NCBI GenBank assembly: GCA_003612285.1
Contig: RAYE01000052.1
Span: 1-41,497, forward strand
Direction: 5' to 3'
DNA: 41,497 bases
Source of the DNA: a bacterium D16-51
Lineage (GTDB): Bacteria > Bacillota > Clostridia > Lachnospirales > Lachnospiraceae
This document shows, piece by piece, positions 22,570 to 30,827 of the stretch; within the stretch, counting starts at the first letter, position 1, and each line of letters opens with the position of its first letter. The position numbers were made by a program, and so were the translations under genes. The notes beneath the pieces were generated by a model that saw only the letters and a program-made list of their open reading frames with translations, was not told where the DNA came from and searched no databases.

Positions 22570-22995
22570 ACGGCGAATTTTAATTTTACTATGGAGGGCA
22601 TAGACGAATTAGAAAAGGATTTGACGGAGGCAATAGGGGAATACCCGGTAACTATGAGGGCAGGGCTTAAAGATATTGCCAAAGACTTTAGAAAGTCCGT
22701 GAGGGCTAGGACGCCAGACGGAAACAACCATAAAGGCGACGCCTCTATAAAATTGCGGCGAAAGTTCGGCATTAAAATGTTAGAGGACGGAGTAGCAAGC
22801 GTAGCACTTGTATATAACAGCGCAAGGCATTTTCATTTAGTAGAGAACGGTCATAACCTTGTAAGGGGCGGTCAGACAGTGGGGTTTGTTCCGGGTAAAC
22901 ACATGATGGAACAAACAAGAAATGAGTATGAAAGTAAAGTGCCGGAACGCTTTGAAAAATTATGCGACGAGGCATTAAGGAGGCATGATTTATAA
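22570..22995 (+). CDS. HK97 gp10-like tail completion protein (start uncertain)
   Basis: The body (MEGIDELEKDLTEAIGEYPV, then KLRRKFGIKMLEDGVASVAL and HFHLVENGHNLVRGGQTVGF, VPGKHMMEQTRNEYE) is the HK97 gp10 family, which joins head connector and tail. The start is odd. GGAGG at 22558-22562 points to codon 22570, which is ACG, not ATG; reading from there gives ANFNFTMEGIDEL, a natural N-terminus with its first strand. The first ATG (22591) cuts that strand and has no ribosome site, and TTG 22513 lies before the terminator stem. Either ACG is used or a T-to-C change lowers expression. 142 residues from 22570. Confidence 0.85.
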   Translation, partial: TANFNFTMEGIDELEKDLTEAIGEYPVTMRAGLKDIAKDFRKSVRARTPDGNNHKGDASIKLRRKFGIKMLEDGVASVALVYNSARHFHLVENGHNLVRGGQTVGFVPGKHMMEQTRNEYESKVPERFEKLCDEALRRHDL

Positions 22996-23438
22996 TGTTA
23001 TCCCAAGCAGCAATAAAAACGGCAGCAAATGAGTTGTTAAAAAACGCTACCGGATTGAAAATATACGGCAAAGAGATTACAGAGGGCTATACAACGCCCT
23101 CTTTATTTATTGAAATTATATCAAAGCCATTTCAGAGAGAAACAAGAGATTTTGCAAAATCGGGTTTTACACTGAAAATAACATATTTTCAAGAGGCACC
23201 AGACGAATTGCAGCAACTACAGCTTGTAGACACGGTAAAAGAGGCTTTCGGCATGGTTTTTACTGTGCAGGACAGGAGATTAACAGTAGGAGAAATAACC
23301 AACGATTATATAGGGCAAAAAGAAGATATTTTGCAAATATCAGTTGATTTTGAGTTTTACGAAAACACAACCACAGAACCGGAGGGAGAAACAGCCGGGG
23401 AAATGGATTTTAATTTATCAAAGACAGAGGAGGCATAA
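22995..23438 (+). CDS. Tail terminator-type protein (DUF6838-like)
   Basis: 147 residues from ATG 22995, overlapping the previous stop. LSQAAIKTAANELLKNATGL and YTTPSLFIEIISKPFQRETR, then EDILQISVDFEFYE match the small alpha/beta tail proteins found between gp10 and the sheath in PBSX-like contractile phages. Inferred to cap the tail tube and sheath. Confidence 0.8.
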   Translation: MLSQAAIKTAANELLKNATGLKIYGKEITEGYTTPSLFIEIISKPFQRETRDFAKSGFTLKITYFQEAPDELQQLQLVDTVKEAFGMVFTVQDRRLTVGEITNDYIGQKEDILQISVDFEFYENTTTEPEGETAGEMDFNLSKTEEA

Positions 23439-23439
23439 C

Positions 23440-24582
23440 ATGAGCGATATTAAAGCACCGGAAATTAACATTTCCTTTACCGAGAGGGCTAAAAGCGTAA
23501 TCGAGAGAGGATCCAGAGGCATTGTATTATTGGGCGTAAAAGACACCTTTGTAATGCCTATGGTAAACCCTATCACGATTACAAGCCCCGGCGATATTCC
23601 AAGCGGGATAGCGGACGTTACAAAGGAGCAGATTAAGTTAGCACTTATCGGCTACCAGACGACGCCTATTAAAGTTTTGGTGTATGGCATGGGCGTAGAC
23701 GAGGAGGGAGCGAATGTAGATGAGGCATACACAGCCGCGTTAAAAGCATGGGAAACAATCAAATTTGATTATTTGGCAATTCCCACCGTGTCAACAGACG
23801 GAAAGGCGCAGGAGATCGCCGCATGGATTAAAACCATGAGGGAAAAGAAAAAGAGAATTAAGGCAGTGTTGCCGCATACACCGGCAGACCATGAGGGGAT
23901 TATCAATTACACGATTGATAAAAATGTGTTCGCAGAGGACATTACACAGAAAGACGGAAGTGTAGAGCGGATCACGACAGAATATAATTGTGAACAGTAT
24001 TGCGGCAGAATTGCCGGGCTTATTGCCGGGACACCGTTACAGATTTCGGCGACGTATGCGCCAATGTCAGAATTGGACGATTGCACAAGATTAGAAGATA
24101 TTGACACGCCGGTAAGCAAAGGCGAATTTATTATTTTCTACGACGGCGAAAAAGTCAAAACGGTAAGAGCGGTAAACAGCTTTGTAACGACGGTGCAAGG
24201 AAAAGGCGACAGCTACAAAAAGATTAAAATTGTAGACGCTATGGATCTAATAGCAGACGACATTACAAAGACGGCGCAGGACAGCTATTTAGGAAAATTC
24301 CCAAACAGCTACGATAACAAATGCGTGCTGATTACAGCAATTAAAGGTTATCTCAAACAGTTATCTATGGACGAAATCATAGATACGGATTACGAGGTAA
24401 CTTTTGATATAGACGCTTTGAGGACGTACCACATCAGCAGGGGAAAATATACCGAGGAGCAGTTAGCGGCAATGGACGACACAGCAATAGCAAAGTTAGG
24501 AACCGGATCTAAAGTGTTCTTAAAAGGCAATGTAACCATATTAGACGCTATGGAAGATGTTGACTTGCCTATTGCAATCTAA
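23440..24582 (+). CDS. xkdK: Contractile tail sheath protein
   Basis: 380 residues from ATG 23440 after AGAGGAGGC; an open extension to 23344 lies inside the previous gene and lacks a ribosome site. IKAPEINISFTERAKSVIER and RGIVLLGVKDTF at the start, then KIKIVDAMDLIADDITKTAQ and FPNSYDNKCVLITAIKGYLK identify the XkdK-type sheath. It surrounds the tube and contracts on infection, so the phage is a myovirus. Confidence 0.93.
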   Translation: MSDIKAPEINISFTERAKSVIERGSRGIVLLGVKDTFVMPMVNPITITSPGDIPSGIADVTKEQIKLALIGYQTTPIKVLVYGMGVDEEGANVDEAYTAALKAWETIKFDYLAIPTVSTDGKAQEIAAWIKTMREKKKRIKAVLPHTPADHEGIINYTIDKNVFAEDITQKDGSVERITTEYNCEQYCGRIAGLIAGTPLQISATYAPMSELDDCTRLEDIDTPVSKGEFIIFYDGEKVKTVRAVNSFVTTVQGKGDSYKKIKIVDAMDLIADDITKTAQDSYLGKFPNSYDNKCVLITAIKGYLKQLSMDEIIDTDYEVTFDIDALRTYHISRGKYTEEQLAAMDDTAIAKLGTGSKVFLKGNVTILDAMEDVDLPIAI

Positions 24583-24599
24583 AAGGAGGTAACGACAAA

Positions 24600-25028
24600 A
24601 TGAAAGAATTTAAGCCAGAACAGGTAATTAGCGGCACATGGGGGCAAATTTGGTATGACGGCGAGTACATGGCAGAAACGATCTCATGTAAAGCGGAGGT
24701 AAGTTATAAGAAAACGGCAGTGCAGCAGGTTTGCAAGATGATTGAGGGGCAAAAAATTACCGGCTTGGAGCCAAAGGGAGAATTTAAGATCCACCACATT
24801 AACAGCACTGTTATGAAAAAGGAGCAGGAGGCGTTAAAAGCAGGAAAAACAGCGACACATACAATTATTACCAACGTAGACGATCCCGACGCAATCGGAG
24901 CGGAAAGAATAGCGTTTTATAATTGCGTTCTTGATAAGATGATTTTGACGGATTTTGAGAGCGGTAAAATGGGCGAGCGTTCTTATGGGTTTACGTTTGA
25001 CAGTTGGGAGCTTTTGGAAACTATTTAA
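24600..25028 (+). CDS. xkdM: Tail tube protein (XkdM-like)
   Basis: 142 residues from ATG 24600 after AAAGGAGGTAACG. EQVISGTWGQIWYDGEYMAE, then KITGLEPKGEFKIHHINSTV and RSYGFTFDSWELLETI match the XkdM tube family. It follows the sheath gene and is closed by a terminator at 25046, allowing high expression of sheath and tube. Confidence 0.93.
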   Translation: MKEFKPEQVISGTWGQIWYDGEYMAETISCKAEVSYKKTAVQQVCKMIEGQKITGLEPKGEFKIHHINSTVMKKEQEALKAGKTATHTIITNVDDPDAIGAERIAFYNCVLDKMILTDFESGKMGERSYGFTFDSWELLETI

Positions 25029-25045
25029 TAAACAAATCAACGAAA

Positions 25046-25075
25046 GGGCTACGCGGCAGGCATAGCCCTTTTTTT
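25046..25075 (+). terminator. Terminator after the tail tube gene
   Basis: GGGCTA (25046-25051) pairs with TAGCCC (25063-25068) and seven T follow. It probably attenuates transcription between the abundant tube protein and the less needed chaperone. Confidence 0.8.
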
Positions 25076-25099
25076 AATGCAAAAAACGGAGGTAGAACA

Positions 25100-25510
25100 A
25101 TGAATTTAGTAGAAAAGTTAATGAAAATCGACAGCGGAGAATTTAACAAAAAGAAAACAAAGGAAATGACAAGTAAAATGCTGTCTGAAATCTTGGGAGA
25201 AAAAGCAACCGTTACAATACAGAGCGTCGATCCGCAGGAAATCTTAGAGTTATCCGCAAGCGGATTGGACGACGACGGAAACCCGATTATCACAAAGACG
25301 CTTGAAACAAACAGCTTGATTGTGGCAGCAGCAGTTGTGGATCCGCCGTTAAAGGACGCAGATTTAATGAAACATCTTGGAGTGGCGACACCGGCGCAGG
25401 CAGCACTAAAACTTTTCAAAGGAGAAACAAACACCATTGCAGCGGAAGTTAATAAAATGGCGGGCTTTAACATTGACGCAGACGAGGTAGACAAGGAAGT
25501 AAAAAACTAA
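25100..25510 (+). CDS. xkdN: Tail assembly chaperone (XkdN/gpG-like)
   Basis: 136 residues from ATG 25100 after GGAGGTAG. NLVEKLMKIDSGEFNKKKTK, and later LMKHLGVATPAQAALKLFKG, correspond to XkdN-type tail assembly chaperones, which keep the tape measure unfolded while the tube polymerises around it. The stop codon is preceded directly by a -1 slippery heptamer (25501-25507). A longer gpGT-type form reaching 25689 is therefore expected, as in lambda and PBSX-like phages. Confidence 0.88.
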   Translation: MNLVEKLMKIDSGEFNKKKTKEMTSKMLSEILGEKATVTIQSVDPQEILELSASGLDDDGNPIITKTLETNSLIVAAAVVDPPLKDADLMKHLGVATPAQAALKLFKGETNTIAAEVNKMAGFNIDADEVDKEVKN

Positions 25511-25555
25511 TTGAAACCGATAGCGAGGTACAGTTTGATTACCTACACTATCGGT
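25501..25555 (+). promoter_or_regulatory. Programmed -1 ribosomal frameshift signal
   Basis: The heptamer A AAA AAC (25501-25507) lies in the zero frame as GTA AAA AAC followed by TAA. Eight bases further begins a strong stem-loop: ACCGATAG (25516-25523) with CTATCGGT (25548-25555), and inside it AGGTA (25526-25530) with TACCT (25540-25544). Slippery site, spacing and stimulatory stem all fit a classical -1 frameshift. Confidence 0.9.
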
Positions 25556-25689
25556 TTTTACATTGGAAAATAGGGGAGTACATCAATTTACCCTATGGAA
25601 AAAAGCGGATCGCACACGCCTATATGCTGCAATACTTGGAAGATCGCAATGAGGAAATTAACGCAATATTCGGAGGAGAGGAGGGTTAA
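25507..25689 (+). CDS. Frameshift extension of the tail assembly chaperone (gpT-like part)
   Basis: Read after a -1 slip, the sequence continues as LIETDSEVQFDYLHYRFLHW for 60 codons to TAA at 25687-25689. The content (WKIGEYINLPYGKKRIAHAY, then MLQYLEDRNEE) looks like the second chaperone ORF of PBSX-like phages. There is no good independent start with a ribosome site, so it should be made only as a fusion to the 25100 gene (about 196 residues in total). The fused tail would bind the tape measure. Confidence 0.85.
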   Translation, partial: LIETDSEVQFDYLHYRFLHWKIGEYINLPYGKKRIAHAYMLQYLEDRNEEINAIFGGEEG

Positions 25690-25692
25690 GGC

Positions 25693-28599
25693 ATGGGCAG
25701 AGTAATAAGTACCTGCATACAGTTCATTGACGCGTTTAGTAATCCGTCAAAACAAACGATTGCAAATATGCGGAAAATGGCAAATGAGGCGAAAGCAGCG
25801 GGAAAAAGCATACAGAGCGCAGGAAATACCATACAGAACGCAGGGAAAAGCCTAACCAAGACCGTAACCGCCCCGATTGCAGGAGTAGGAATTGCAGCAG
25901 TAAAAACGGCGGCAGACTTTGAGGCGGGAATGTCAAATGTCGGCGCAATTTTAGGTACTGTATCAAAAGATGATATTCCAGAGGCAATAAAAGCGGCAGA
26001 AGAAATGAGCCTATCTTTCAAAAAAGGTAGCAATGCGACAGAAACCGCAATGAATATACTGAAAGCGCAGGCAAAGGAATTGGGCGCAACAACGGCATGG
26101 AGCGCAAAAGAAGTGTCGGAGGCTATGCAATATACCGGCATGGCGGGTTGGACGGCAGCAGACAATGTAAGAGGCTTAAAAGGTATCTTAGACCTTGCCA
26201 GTGCAAGCGGTACAGACCTTGCGAGAACGTCAGATATTATGACGGACGCAATCAGCGCGTTTGGAGATACGGCGGGAGATAGTGCGCGGTATGCCGACGT
26301 AATGACAAAGGCGTGTACGTCTGCCAATGTATCAGTAGAAACACTGGGAGAAAGTTACAAGTATTGCGCTGCTATATGCGGCACAATGAATTATTCCGTT
26401 GAGGAAATAACAACGTCGTTAGCGGCAATGGGAAATATGGGCATTAAAGGCAGCCAAGCAGGAACGACGCTAAAAAATGCTATATCGAATATGGCAGCCC
26501 CAACAAAAAATATGAAAGCGGCTATGGACGATTTGAAAATAAGCATTACAAATCAAGATGGCAGCATGAAATCATGGGGCGACGTTATTAAAAATCTGCA
26601 AACCTCATTCAAAGGATTAACGCAGGATCAGCAGGCGGCATACGCAAAACAGCTTTTCGGAAAAGAGAGCATGGCGGGTATGCTTGCCATTATCAATACA
26701 TCAACAAAAGACTATAATGCACTATCAGACGCAATAAAGAACAGCGGAGGAGCAGCAAACGAGGCAGCGCAAACACAGCTTGATAACTTAAACGGTCAAT
26801 TAACCCTCTTAAAGTCTGCATTAGAGGGCGCAGCAATCACGATAGGGGACAAACTGACACCATACGTCAAAACGGCGGTAGGTTGGGTGCAAAAGGCTAC
26901 AGACTGGTTTAACAGTCTATCAGACGCACAAGTAACCTCAATAATGAAATGGGCAGGGATAGCCGCAGCCATTGGACCGTGTATATTGATTTTTGGAAAG
27001 ATAGTAACCGGAGTAGGCGCAGCAGTAAGTATTTTTGGAAGAATAAGCGGAGCGATAGCAAAAGCGGGTTCAGTTATGGCACTAATCACAAGCCCGGCGG
27101 GTATTGTAATAGGTGTATTAGCAGCTATCGCAGTAGCAGCCGTGTTGGTTGTTAAGAATTGGGATAAGATAAAGCCGGTTATTATGAATGTGAAAGCATG
27201 GTTTGTTGACACATTCGGAGGAACAATTAAGCAGGCAATCAACGGATTTAAGACGGTATTCACGGCTGCAATGAACGGCGTCAAAGCAATTATGCCGAGC
27301 GTGGGGCAGTTTATTAAAAACGGAATTGCCGCAGCAATGCCCGCAGTGCAGGCTATTGTATCGGCACTAAAAACTATGCTGCCCGCAGCCGTCGGAACGA
27401 TAAAAACAGTTATTCAAGCAGTTATACCGATCATACAGACAATCATTGCGACGCTAGCAAAAATATTGCCAAAAGCAATAGAAACCGTAAAAGCAGTAAT
27501 AAAGTCAATTACACCAGTAATTCAGACGGTTATAGGGGTTGTAGTGAAAGTTGCGCCTATTATAGCGTCTACATTCGTGAGCGTACTACAAAAACTCAAT
27601 CCGGTTATTAAAACAATAGGAAATGCAATAAAAGCAGTAATACCGATTATCGGTAAGCTATTTTCTAATGCGTTTACTTTTGTAGGAAAGACAATTACAA
27701 AAGTAATGCCGAGCATAAACAAAATTGCAAAGACAATAGGCAGCGTACTTGTGTTTGCAATACGAAAAGTTTCGCCAGTTGTTACAAAATTGGCGGGGAC
27801 ATTCTCAACTGTATTTGCAAAAGTGTTTAGCGTCGTAAGCGGCGCAGTAAAGAAATTACAGCCAGTATTTAATGTGATAGGAACTATCGTAAAAACGGTA
27901 ATGAATGTTGTAGGAAAAGTAATTAGTACAACATTTAGCACAGCGGCTAACGTAATATCATCAGCAGCAGGGAGCATTAAACAGATCATAGGCGGCGTGA
28001 TAAAGGTATTTGACGGAGTTATAGACTTTGTAGGCGGCGTATTTACTGGAAATTGGAGCAAGGCTTGGGAGGGCGTTAAAAACATATTCGGAGGCGCATT
28101 TGAGGCATTAGGCGGCTTGTGCAAGGTTCCAATCAATGCAGTTATTGGACTAATCAACAGTGCGATCAATGGAATTAACAGTATTTCCGTAGATATTCCA
28201 GAGGGGATCCCGCTTGTCGGAGGCAAGCATATAGGTTTTAGCATACCGACAATACCGACACTTGCAAAAGGTACGCCAGACTGGAAAGGTGGCATTGTTC
28301 AGATCAGCGAAAAAGGCGGCGAAATTGTAGACTTGCCGAAAGGTTCAAGGGTTTACCCTCACGATCAGAGCGTACAAATGGCGCGAAAATCGGCAAATGG
28401 AAAGTTGGCGGCGGCAGATCGGAGAGTAGCCAACTTAGAGAAATCCGCAGCCGACAAGAAAGGAAAAGGCGATATTACAATAACCATTCCGAAACTTGCA
28501 GAGCAGATTATAGTAAAAGACACAAAGGACATTGACAAAATAGCGGAGGAAATAGCAACAAAACTAAGAGATACCGCAATAAATATGGGGGTAGCATAA
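25693..28599 (+). CDS. Tail tape measure protein
   Basis: 968 residues from ATG 25693 after GAGGAGGG. N-terminal helical part, then the TP901-type core (ADFEAGMSNVGAILGTVSKD, AKELGATTAWSAKEVSEAMQ, MGIKGSQAGTTLKNAISNMA, about 75-330). Hydrophobic membrane-compatible segments follow (IAAAIGPCILIFGKIVTG; PAGIVIGVLAAIAVAAVLVV), then long repetitive V/I/K helices of about 11-residue periodicity (about 530-770) and a C-terminal region with KGGEIVDLPKGSRVYPHDQS. Length sets the tail length, about 145 nm if 1.5 angstrom per residue holds. Intact. Confidence 0.95.
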   Translation: MGRVISTCIQFIDAFSNPSKQTIANMRKMANEAKAAGKSIQSAGNTIQNAGKSLTKTVTAPIAGVGIAAVKTAADFEAGMSNVGAILGTVSKDDIPEAIKAAEEMSLSFKKGSNATETAMNILKAQAKELGATTAWSAKEVSEAMQYTGMAGWTAADNVRGLKGILDLASASGTDLARTSDIMTDAISAFGDTAGDSARYADVMTKACTSANVSVETLGESYKYCAAICGTMNYSVEEITTSLAAMGNMGIKGSQAGTTLKNAISNMAAPTKNMKAAMDDLKISITNQDGSMKSWGDVIKNLQTSFKGLTQDQQAAYAKQLFGKESMAGMLAIINTSTKDYNALSDAIKNSGGAANEAAQTQLDNLNGQLTLLKSALEGAAITIGDKLTPYVKTAVGWVQKATDWFNSLSDAQVTSIMKWAGIAAAIGPCILIFGKIVTGVGAAVSIFGRISGAIAKAGSVMALITSPAGIVIGVLAAIAVAAVLVVKNWDKIKPVIMNVKAWFVDTFGGTIKQAINGFKTVFTAAMNGVKAIMPSVGQFIKNGIAAAMPAVQAIVSALKTMLPAAVGTIKTVIQAVIPIIQTIIATLAKILPKAIETVKAVIKSITPVIQTVIGVVVKVAPIIASTFVSVLQKLNPVIKTIGNAIKAVIPIIGKLFSNAFTFVGKTITKVMPSINKIAKTIGSVLVFAIRKVSPVVTKLAGTFSTVFAKVFSVVSGAVKKLQPVFNVIGTIVKTVMNVVGKVISTTFSTAANVISSAAGSIKQIIGGVIKVFDGVIDFVGGVFTGNWSKAWEGVKNIFGGAFEALGGLCKVPINAVIGLINSAINGINSISVDIPEGIPLVGGKHIGFSIPTIPTLAKGTPDWKGGIVQISEKGGEIVDLPKGSRVYPHDQSVQMARKSANGKLAAADRRVANLEKSAADKKGKGDITITIPKLAEQIIVKDTKDIDKIAEEIATKLRDTAINMGVA

Positions 28600-29171
28600 T
28601 GGAAATTTGGTTAAAGCAGGGAAAGAAACAATTAAGGCTGCCTATATTACCGCAGGAGGTAGGAGAGAGCGGCGAGCAGGATAACAAAACAGAGATTGTA
28701 AATGCCTTGGGAGAGGTAAACTTATTAGGCTTGCCAAAACTGGAAACAGTGCCTTTGGAGGCGCATTTTCCAGAAAAGCCCATGTATTACGACCAATACA
28801 GCGGCTACCCAAGTCCTAAAAAGTGCGTAAAGTTAGTAAAAAAAATGAAAAAGAACGGCGTGATTAGATTTGTAGTCACGCCGTTAATCAATTATGAGGC
28901 AACCATAGAACAATTTGAATGGAAGTATGTTGACGGCACCGGGGATATTCACTATACAATGCAAATAAAGAGGTATAGACGACCGGTTAAAAAGCGCAGC
29001 ACAAAGAAAGCAAAAAAGGTTACTGTTACAGTAAAGAAAGGCGACACATGGGCAAAATTAGCCAAAAAGTACACAGGTTCAAGCAAGAACGCCAAAAAGA
29101 TTGCAAAACAAAACAAAATGGCTAATAAGAAAAAGCCCCCGGTTGGAAAAAAGGTAACAATAAAACCATGA
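28599..29171 (+). CDS. xkdP: LysM-containing tail hub protein (XkdP-like)
   Basis: 190 residues from ATG 28599, overlapping the tape measure stop by 1 base. The N-terminal part (LRLPILPQEVGESGEQDNKT, GLPKLETVPLEAHFPEKPMY) is the XkdP-type tail domain. After a basic linker the C-terminus (VKKGDTWAKLAKKYTGSSKN) is a LysM module that binds peptidoglycan glycans. It probably sits at the tip of the tube and contacts the cell wall. Confidence 0.9.
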   Translation: MEIWLKQGKKQLRLPILPQEVGESGEQDNKTEIVNALGEVNLLGLPKLETVPLEAHFPEKPMYYDQYSGYPSPKKCVKLVKKMKKNGVIRFVVTPLINYEATIEQFEWKYVDGTGDIHYTMQIKRYRRPVKKRSTKKAKKVTVTVKKGDTWAKLAKKYTGSSKNAKKIAKQNKMANKKKPPVGKKVTIKP

Positions 29172-30145
29172 TTATAAAATGGACGAAGAAAAGCAATAAA
29201 AAAACCTACAACATAACAAAAGCAGTAGGTACAGTTACTTGGAGCGGATCCGTAGAGCAGGCGGCGAGGCAGGCAAGCATAACTGTATTAAACGCGCCGA
29301 ACGATCCGAACATAAAGAAATTAAAATTAAATTTGGCGGTTGGCGACGTGATCGCACTTTATGAGGACGGAAAAAATATTTTTTATGGAGAAATACAGAC
29401 AAGCGAAAAAAAGGGGGAGATAGGGACAGTTACATATAATGCAACAGACTTATTGGGGCACCTTTTAAGGATCATGCACAAAGGAAAATACAAGAAAAAA
29501 ACAGCAGAGCGGATAACTCAATTAGTGTGTAAAAAATACGGAATACAGACCGGAACCATTGTAAAGACAAAAAAAGCCATAAACAAGATTATCATAGACG
29601 GCAGCAGCATTTACGATACAATTATGATTGCATATACAAAGGCAGCGAAAAGCACAGGAAAAAAATATATGTGCTACATGAAAGGAAAGAAATTTTGCAC
29701 AAAGGTAAAAGGTACAGTGGTAAGCGGCTATTCACTGGACGAAAAGAAAAATATTGTTTCGTCCTCATACGAGGAAACTATAGAAAACATGGTAGATCAA
29801 GTTAGGATATACAATGACAAGGGTAAACAGATAGGAGTAGTAAAAAATGCAGGGCACCTAAAACGCTATGGGCTTTACCAAGAAATATACACAAAAGAAA
29901 AGGGAGTGAACGCCAAAAAAGCCGCTAAGAATATGCTTGCGGGAGTAGAGAAAAAAGTAAATGCAGAAATCATAAACGGAAACATCAAATGCACCGCCGG
30001 ATCCGGCGTAAAAGTGCATGATAAGGCTACCGGGCTAGACGGTTTATTTTGGATTGACAGCGATACACACACATGGGAGGGAGGAAAACACACTATGAGT
30101 TTGGAATTGAATTTTAAGAATATTATGGATAAGAAAACAACGTAG
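29168..30145 (+). CDS. xkdQ: Baseplate hub protein (XkdQ-like)
   Basis: 325 residues from ATG 29168, overlapping the LysM gene by 4 bp. VTWSGSVEQAARQASITVLN and GDVIALYEDGKNIFYGEIQT begin the gpD/gp27-like hub fold, and DGLFWIDSDTHTWEGGKHTM closes it. It forms the central hub under the tube in PBSX-type baseplates. Intact, typical length. Confidence 0.9.
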   Translation: MIIKWTKKSNKKTYNITKAVGTVTWSGSVEQAARQASITVLNAPNDPNIKKLKLNLAVGDVIALYEDGKNIFYGEIQTSEKKGEIGTVTYNATDLLGHLLRIMHKGKYKKKTAERITQLVCKKYGIQTGTIVKTKKAINKIIIDGSSIYDTIMIAYTKAAKSTGKKYMCYMKGKKFCTKVKGTVVSGYSLDEKKNIVSSSYEETIENMVDQVRIYNDKGKQIGVVKNAGHLKRYGLYQEIYTKEKGVNAKKAAKNMLAGVEKKVNAEIINGNIKCTAGSGVKVHDKATGLDGLFWIDSDTHTWEGGKHTMSLELNFKNIMDKKTT

Positions 30146-30156
30146 GAGGCGATAAA

Positions 30157-30402
30157 ATGAACGGTTACGAACAGATCATAAAACTAATGAGGCAGCAGGG
30201 GGAAGTTAATAACTTGCCAGTACCGAGGCTTGCGGAAATGACAGCACCGGCAGAGTGCGACATTGGAGATCTGATTTTAGACAGCGACGATCTTTTAGTA
30301 GCCGATCACTTAAAGGGAGAATTAAAAAAAGGCGATACGGTTTTAGTGCAGCGTGTCAATGATGAAACCTACGCAATTATAGAAAGGTTGGTGGAGTTAT
30401 GA
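30157..30402 (+). CDS. xkdR: DUF2577 baseplate protein (XkdR-like)
   Basis: 81 residues from ATG 30157 after TAGGAGGCG. It has the small beta-barrel pattern of DUF2577 (LPVPRLAEMTAPAECDIGDL, KGDTVLVQRVNDETYAIIER), a spike/hub accessory. It overlaps the next gene by 4 bp. Confidence 0.87.
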   Translation: MNGYEQIIKLMRQQGEVNNLPVPRLAEMTAPAECDIGDLILDSDDLLVADHLKGELKKGDTVLVQRVNDETYAIIERLVEL

Positions 30403-30827
30403 GCCTTTTTCCGGCATACATTGAGGACGACGAAGTATTAGAGGATTTGGAGGAGGAATTAGAAACACCAAGAGAATTTGGAATAGATTTTACAACAGGA
30501 CAATTAACCGGGGAAATTGTAGAGGGTATAGAGGCAATCAAGGTATGGTGTTATTTGGCATTAAGGGTAGCACGATACCATTTTTTTATTTGTAGTTGGG
30601 ACTATGGCAGCGAAATAGAAGATTTATACGGTCAAGGGTTCAGCGCAGAACATATAGAGAGCGAGGCGGCAAGAATGATAGAGGAGTGCTTGCTTGAAAA
30701 CGATTATATAGAGGCGGTGGACGTTTCGGACGCAAAATATCAGAATGGGCGTTTTAGTGCCACGGTAACAATAGAAACAATTTACGGAGATAGCGATAGC
30801 GACACATACGAAACGGAGGTAGCGTAA
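30399..30827 (+). CDS. xkdS: gp25-like baseplate wedge protein (DUF2634, XkdS-like)
   Basis: 142 residues from ATG 30399. REFGIDFTTGQLTGEIVEGI and YHFFICSWDYGSEIEDLYGQ are the core of DUF2634/gp25-like wedge proteins, which connect sheath to baseplate and trigger contraction. Followed without gap by the baseplate J gene. Confidence 0.9.
   Translation: MSLFPAYIEDDEVLEDLEEELETPREFGIDFTTGQLTGEIVEGIEAIKVWCYLALRVARYHFFICSWDYGSEIEDLYGQGFSAEHIESEAARMIEECLLENDYIEAVDVSDAKYQNGRFSATVTIETIYGDSDSDTYETEVA

Noticed and set aside
27522-28295. Minus-strand ORF of 257 codons
   Set aside because: Shadow of the repetitive tape measure gene; product is low complexity and there is no ribosome site. The same holds for 25686-26327 and 26796-27284.
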